A stretch of DNA of 64,000 bases from JAHRVQ01 sp964548025 (lineage in GTDB: Bacteria > Pseudomonadota > Gammaproteobacteria > Pseudomonadales > Azotimanducaceae): the NCBI GenBank assembly GCA_964548025.1, contig CAZJRI010000001.1:1-64000 (forward strand), in the 5' to 3' direction. The translations under genes and the position numbers were made by a program. The notes below the pieces were generated by a model, which worked only from the letters and a program-made list of their open reading frames with translations, was not told where the DNA came from and did no database searches. This document shows positions 61,686 through 64,000 of this stretch, in pieces (position 1 is the first letter of the stretch; the number at the start of each line of letters is the position of its first letter).

Positions 61686-62792
61686 TTAATCGTTTTCCAC
61701 GAATTCTACGACCTCAAGATCAAATCCTGAGATTGCATTGAAGCGAGTGGGTGAACTTAAAAGACGCATCTTGCCGACCCCAAGATCCCGGAGGATTTGT
61801 GAACCGGTCCCAATGACCCGGTGCACACCTGCTGTTGCTCTTTGTTCCGGTGGTGGATCTGGAAAATGGGTAACCTCTGCCAATGTGCTTGCCTGGGTTT
61901 CATGTTGGGCAACAACAACCAGAACACCCTTTCCTTCAGCGGCGATTCTGGCCAGAGATTCAGAAATGGACCAGGTCTTCTTGAATCCCGGTCTCTCAGT
62001 GCTGAAAACATCTCTTAATACATTGATGGTCTGAACCCTGACAAGACAGGCTTCGCTTTCCTCTATCTCTCCCTTGATGATGGCGTGATGTACGGATTCG
62101 GATATCCGGTCAGTGTAGGTCTTGAGAGTAAATTCACCGTGAGCGGTCTGGATTTCTTTCTCATCTACTAGATCTATTGTTCTGTCATTCAGCGTACGGT
62201 AGTGAATCAGATCTGCGATGGTCCCGAGCTTGATGCCGTGCCTTTCTGCGAATGATTCCAGTTCCGGTCGCTTGGCCATGGTACCGTCTTCATTCATTAC
62301 CTCGACAATCACCGAAGCTGGTTCGTATCCTGACAGACGGGCCAGGTCACACCCTGCTTCAGTATGACCCGCTCGGGTCAGCACACCACCTGCCTGGGCG
62401 ATGAGCGGAAATATATGACCTGGCATCACCAGATCTGATGGCCGGGCGTTTTTGGCCACCGCTGTTCTCACGGTCTTTGCTCGGTCAGCAGCCGAGATAC
62501 CGGTGGTGATTTCGTCCGCCGCTTCGATGGATACGGTGAAATTCGTCTCATGAAGCGAATTATTCCTTTCAACCATGAGTGGCAAATTGAGTTGATCTCC
62601 GCGCTCCTCCGTGAGCGTCAGACAAATAAGGCCGCAAGCCTCTCTTGCCATAAAAGTAACATGTTCCGGTGTGACTACATCAGCAGCGATGATCAGATCA
62701 CCTTCATTTTCCCTGTCTTCATCATCCATAATCAGGACCATCTTTCCCTGACGAAAGTCATCCAGGATTTCTTCGACGGTGTGAATGGGCAT
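61686..62792 (-). CDS. ribB: 3,4-dihydroxy-2-butanone-4-phosphate synthase with degenerate GTP cyclohydrolase II domain (RibBX type)
   Basis: A 368-aa riboflavin-pathway enzyme. The RibB half (about 1-200) is canonical: LIMDDEDRENEGDLI, TGISAADRAKTVRTA and HIFPLIAQAGGVLTRAGHTEA. The C-terminal half has the RibA length and its end (GTGSQILRDLGVGKMRLL), but lacks the three zinc cysteines of GTP cyclohydrolase II; the segment reads TINVLRDVFSTERPGFKK and the RQEGRGIGL motif is absent. GTP cyclohydrolase activity is therefore not expected, as for the RibBX paralogues described in Shewanella and relatives. The ATG at 62792 follows CGGAG with five or six bases; a longer frame to 62891 has no family similarity. 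Confidence 0.9.
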   Translation of the reverse strand: MPIHTVEEILDDFRQGKMVLIMDDEDRENEGDLIIAADVVTPEHVTFMAREACGLICLTLTEERGDQLNLPLMVERNNSLHETNFTVSIEAADEITTGISAADRAKTVRTAVAKNARPSDLVMPGHIFPLIAQAGGVLTRAGHTEAGCDLARLSGYEPASVIVEVMNEDGTMAKRPELESFAERHGIKLGTIADLIHYRTLNDRTIDLVDEKEIQTAHGEFTLKTYTDRISESVHHAIIKGEIEESEACLVRVQTINVLRDVFSTERPGFKKTWSISESLARIAAEGKGVLVVVAQHETQASTLAEVTHFPDPPPEQRATAGVHRVIGTGSQILRDLGVGKMRLLSSPTRFNAISGFDLEVVEFVEND

Positions 62793-62828
62793 AAAAACTC
62801 CGAAAACTGCTGTTGATGAAGGACGCAC

Positions 62829-62834
62829 AGTATA
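62829..62834 (-). promoter_or_regulatory. -10 candidate (TATACT) for ribBX
   Basis: On the minus strand TATACT lies 37 bp upstream of the ATG at 62792, with an AT-rich pyrimidine region before it and a weak CAAACT 17 bp upstream as -35. No FMN-riboswitch-like fold was found in the 116 bp between the divergent genes. Confidence 0.25.
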
Positions 62835-62908
62835 CAAGAAAAGCGGGAAGGAGTTTGAGTCAATAACGATGTACAATTCACAGCTTTGCACATCAGAACT
62901 TTGCCACC

Positions 62909-64000
62909 TTGAGAAAATTTGAAGAACAATTAAGTCTGGCCTGCAGACATATCATCACTGATAGTGAACGGTTAAAAGTCTATGAGAGTGATGGACTGGA
63001 AGTTAAGAAAGCCACGCCGCGATTCGTTGCCCTGCCTGAAACTGTGGAGGAGATTCAAGCCATTGTCCGTATTTGCAACGAATTCGAGGTGCCAGTGGTG
63101 GCAAGGGGTGCTGGTACCGGTCTATCAGGAGGAGCGTTGCCTCATCCCCAGGGGCTGTTACTCAGTCTCGCAAAATTCAATCGAATTCTTGATGTGGATA
63201 ATGTCAATCTGCTTGCAACCGTCGAACCGGGTGTGACCAATCTGGCAATATCCAATCATGTCAGATCAATGGGGCTTTATTACGCACCGGATCCGTCATC
63301 GCAGATTGCCTGCACAATTGGCGGTAACGTGGCTGAGAATTCCGGTGGTGTTCATTGTCTGAAATATGGTCTGACTGTGCACAATGTCTGCAAACTTAAA
63401 GTGATTTCGCCGACTGGGGATCTCTATGAGTTGGGCGGAAATGGCTTCGATTCACCTGGCCTGGATCTGCTTGCACTGATGCACGGTTCAGAGGGGATGC
63501 TTGGTATTGTCGTTGAGGTGACGGTGAAGCTTCTGCCCATGCCTGAGGACATAGTTGTTGTATTAGCGGGTTTCGACGATATCTCGGTCGCCGGAGAAAC
63601 AGTTGGCGAGATTATTTCTGGCGGTGTTCTTCCGGCTGGTTTGGAGATGATGGACAAACTGGCTATTCAGGCTGCGGAGGATTTTGTCAATGTTGGCTAT
63701 CCAACCGATGTTGAGGCGTTGCTTCTATGTGAACTTGATGGCAGCAAAGGTGAGATAGATCAGCAACTGGAACGCCTGATGGAAGTTCTGAATTCTCGCG
63801 GGGCTCGCCATCTGAAGGTTGCCCGGGACGAATCACATCGGGAACAACTTTGGCGGGGAAGAAAATCTGCATTCCCGGCTGTAGGCAGAATTTCACCAGA
63901 TTATTTTTGTATGGACGGTACGATTCCAAGAAGTGAGCTCGGTGAGGTATTGACCAAAATAGCTGCACTGTCCGCAGCTTCCGGATTGCAGATCGCGAAT
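62909..64000 (+). CDS. FAD-binding oxidase, GlcD/D-lactate dehydrogenase type, 3' end cut by window
   Basis: A flavin-dependent 2-hydroxyacid dehydrogenase of the VAO/PCMH family, at least 364 codons, running off the window end. The frame is open from the TTG at 62909 (LRKFEEQLSLACRHI); it has VARGAGTGLSGGALPH, CTIGGNVAENSGG and VISPTGDLYELGGNGF in the FAD domain, and RFSPDYFCMDGTIPRSELGE later, typical of glycolate oxidase subunit GlcD. No ATG fits; the TTG is the best start but has no clear ribosome site. Divergent from ribBX. GlcE/GlcF-type partners would lie downstream of the window. Confidence 0.88.
   Translation, partial: MRKFEEQLSLACRHIITDSERLKVYESDGLEVKKATPRFVALPETVEEIQAIVRICNEFEVPVVARGAGTGLSGGALPHPQGLLLSLAKFNRILDVDNVNLLATVEPGVTNLAISNHVRSMGLYYAPDPSSQIACTIGGNVAENSGGVHCLKYGLTVHNVCKLKVISPTGDLYELGGNGFDSPGLDLLALMHGSEGMLGIVVEVTVKLLPMPEDIVVVLAGFDDISVAGETVGEIISGGVLPAGLEMMDKLAIQAAEDFVNVGYPTDVEALLLCELDGSKGEIDQQLERLMEVLNSRGARHLKVARDESHREQLWRGRKSAFPAVGRISPDYFCMDGTIPRSELGEVLTKIAALSAASGLQIAN

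Noticed and set aside
62793..62908. FMN riboswitch ahead of ribBX
   Set aside because: The divergent interval of 116 bp is too short and lacks the conserved RFN-element stems that I would look for; no evidence seen.
62982..63236. Alternative 84-aa ORF starting MRVMDWKLRKPRRDSL
   Set aside because: It is in a different frame from the clear FAD oxidase motifs (VARGAGTGLSGG), which run from 62909 through the window end.

Overview
The window reads as a draft-assembly fragment (two runs of exactly ten N, at 12084-12093 and 55013-55022) from a Gram-negative proteobacterium, most likely a free-living, aerobic, probably aquatic gammaproteobacterium. The basis is family content, not a taxonomic marker: proton-translocating transhydrogenase, TRAP transporter with a TatT lipoprotein, RND efflux pump, several acyl-CoA enzymes and SDR dehydrogenases, c-di-GMP enzymes, and Shine-Dalgarno led genes with many GTG/TTG starts. 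There is no rRNA, tRNA, phage, integrase or CRISPR array. Base composition looks fairly even, somewhat below 50% GC by eye.

Layout. 1-5.1 kb: a D-aminoacylase-like amidohydrolase cut by the window edge, a DsbA-fold isomerase and the three-gene pntAA-pntAB-pntB operon. 5.3-12.2 kb: an SDR, an acyl-CoA carboxylase beta subunit, a membrane nucleotide cyclase fused to a degenerate HD-GYP domain, and a DsbD/ScsB-like reductase. 12.4-18.8 kb: two MaoC-type hydratases, a REP-associated-type transposase, an orphan ExbD, enoyl-CoA hydratase, an SDR, a DUF2726-like zinc-finger protein and PlsC. 18.9-26.6 kb: a metallo-hydrolase, a complete TRAP system (TatT, DctP, DctQ, DctM), a response regulator with TPRs and a GAF-GGDEF diguanylate cyclase. 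26.6-33.4 kb: aminotransferase and gamma-glutamyltransferase, then a heterodimeric ABC exporter.

33.9-40.5 kb: a GST, a DUF1538 membrane protein with two overlapping PII-like genes, two small unknown membrane proteins and a rifampin-phosphotransferase-like enzyme. 40.7-47.6 kb: a pair of acyl-CoA dehydrogenases, a GIN-domain lipoprotein, a metallo-hydrolase, an SDR and a GAF-HD-GYP protein. 47.7-57.8 kb: an RND permease and its adaptor, an HDAC-like deacetylase, a MITE-like element and the large helicase lhr, artificially split by an assembly gap. 58.0-64.0 kb: an oligopeptide-binding protein, the operon ribBX, SCP2-like gene and glutamine-synthetase-like gene, and a partial GlcD-type FAD oxidase.

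Themes. (1) Three nucleotide second-messenger enzymes are present; two share a related GAF sensor but carry opposite c-di-GMP outputs. (2) Short repeats are unusually frequent. The most striking is a 24-bp unit inserted in frame, in tandem, in two unrelated genes (ABC exporter and lhr) and able to fold as a terminator-like hairpin. (3) DUF1538-PII-PII looks like a dedicated transporter-regulator module of unknown substrate. (4) A 228-bp element with long inverted arms and a 10-bp target duplication abuts the lhr stop codon.
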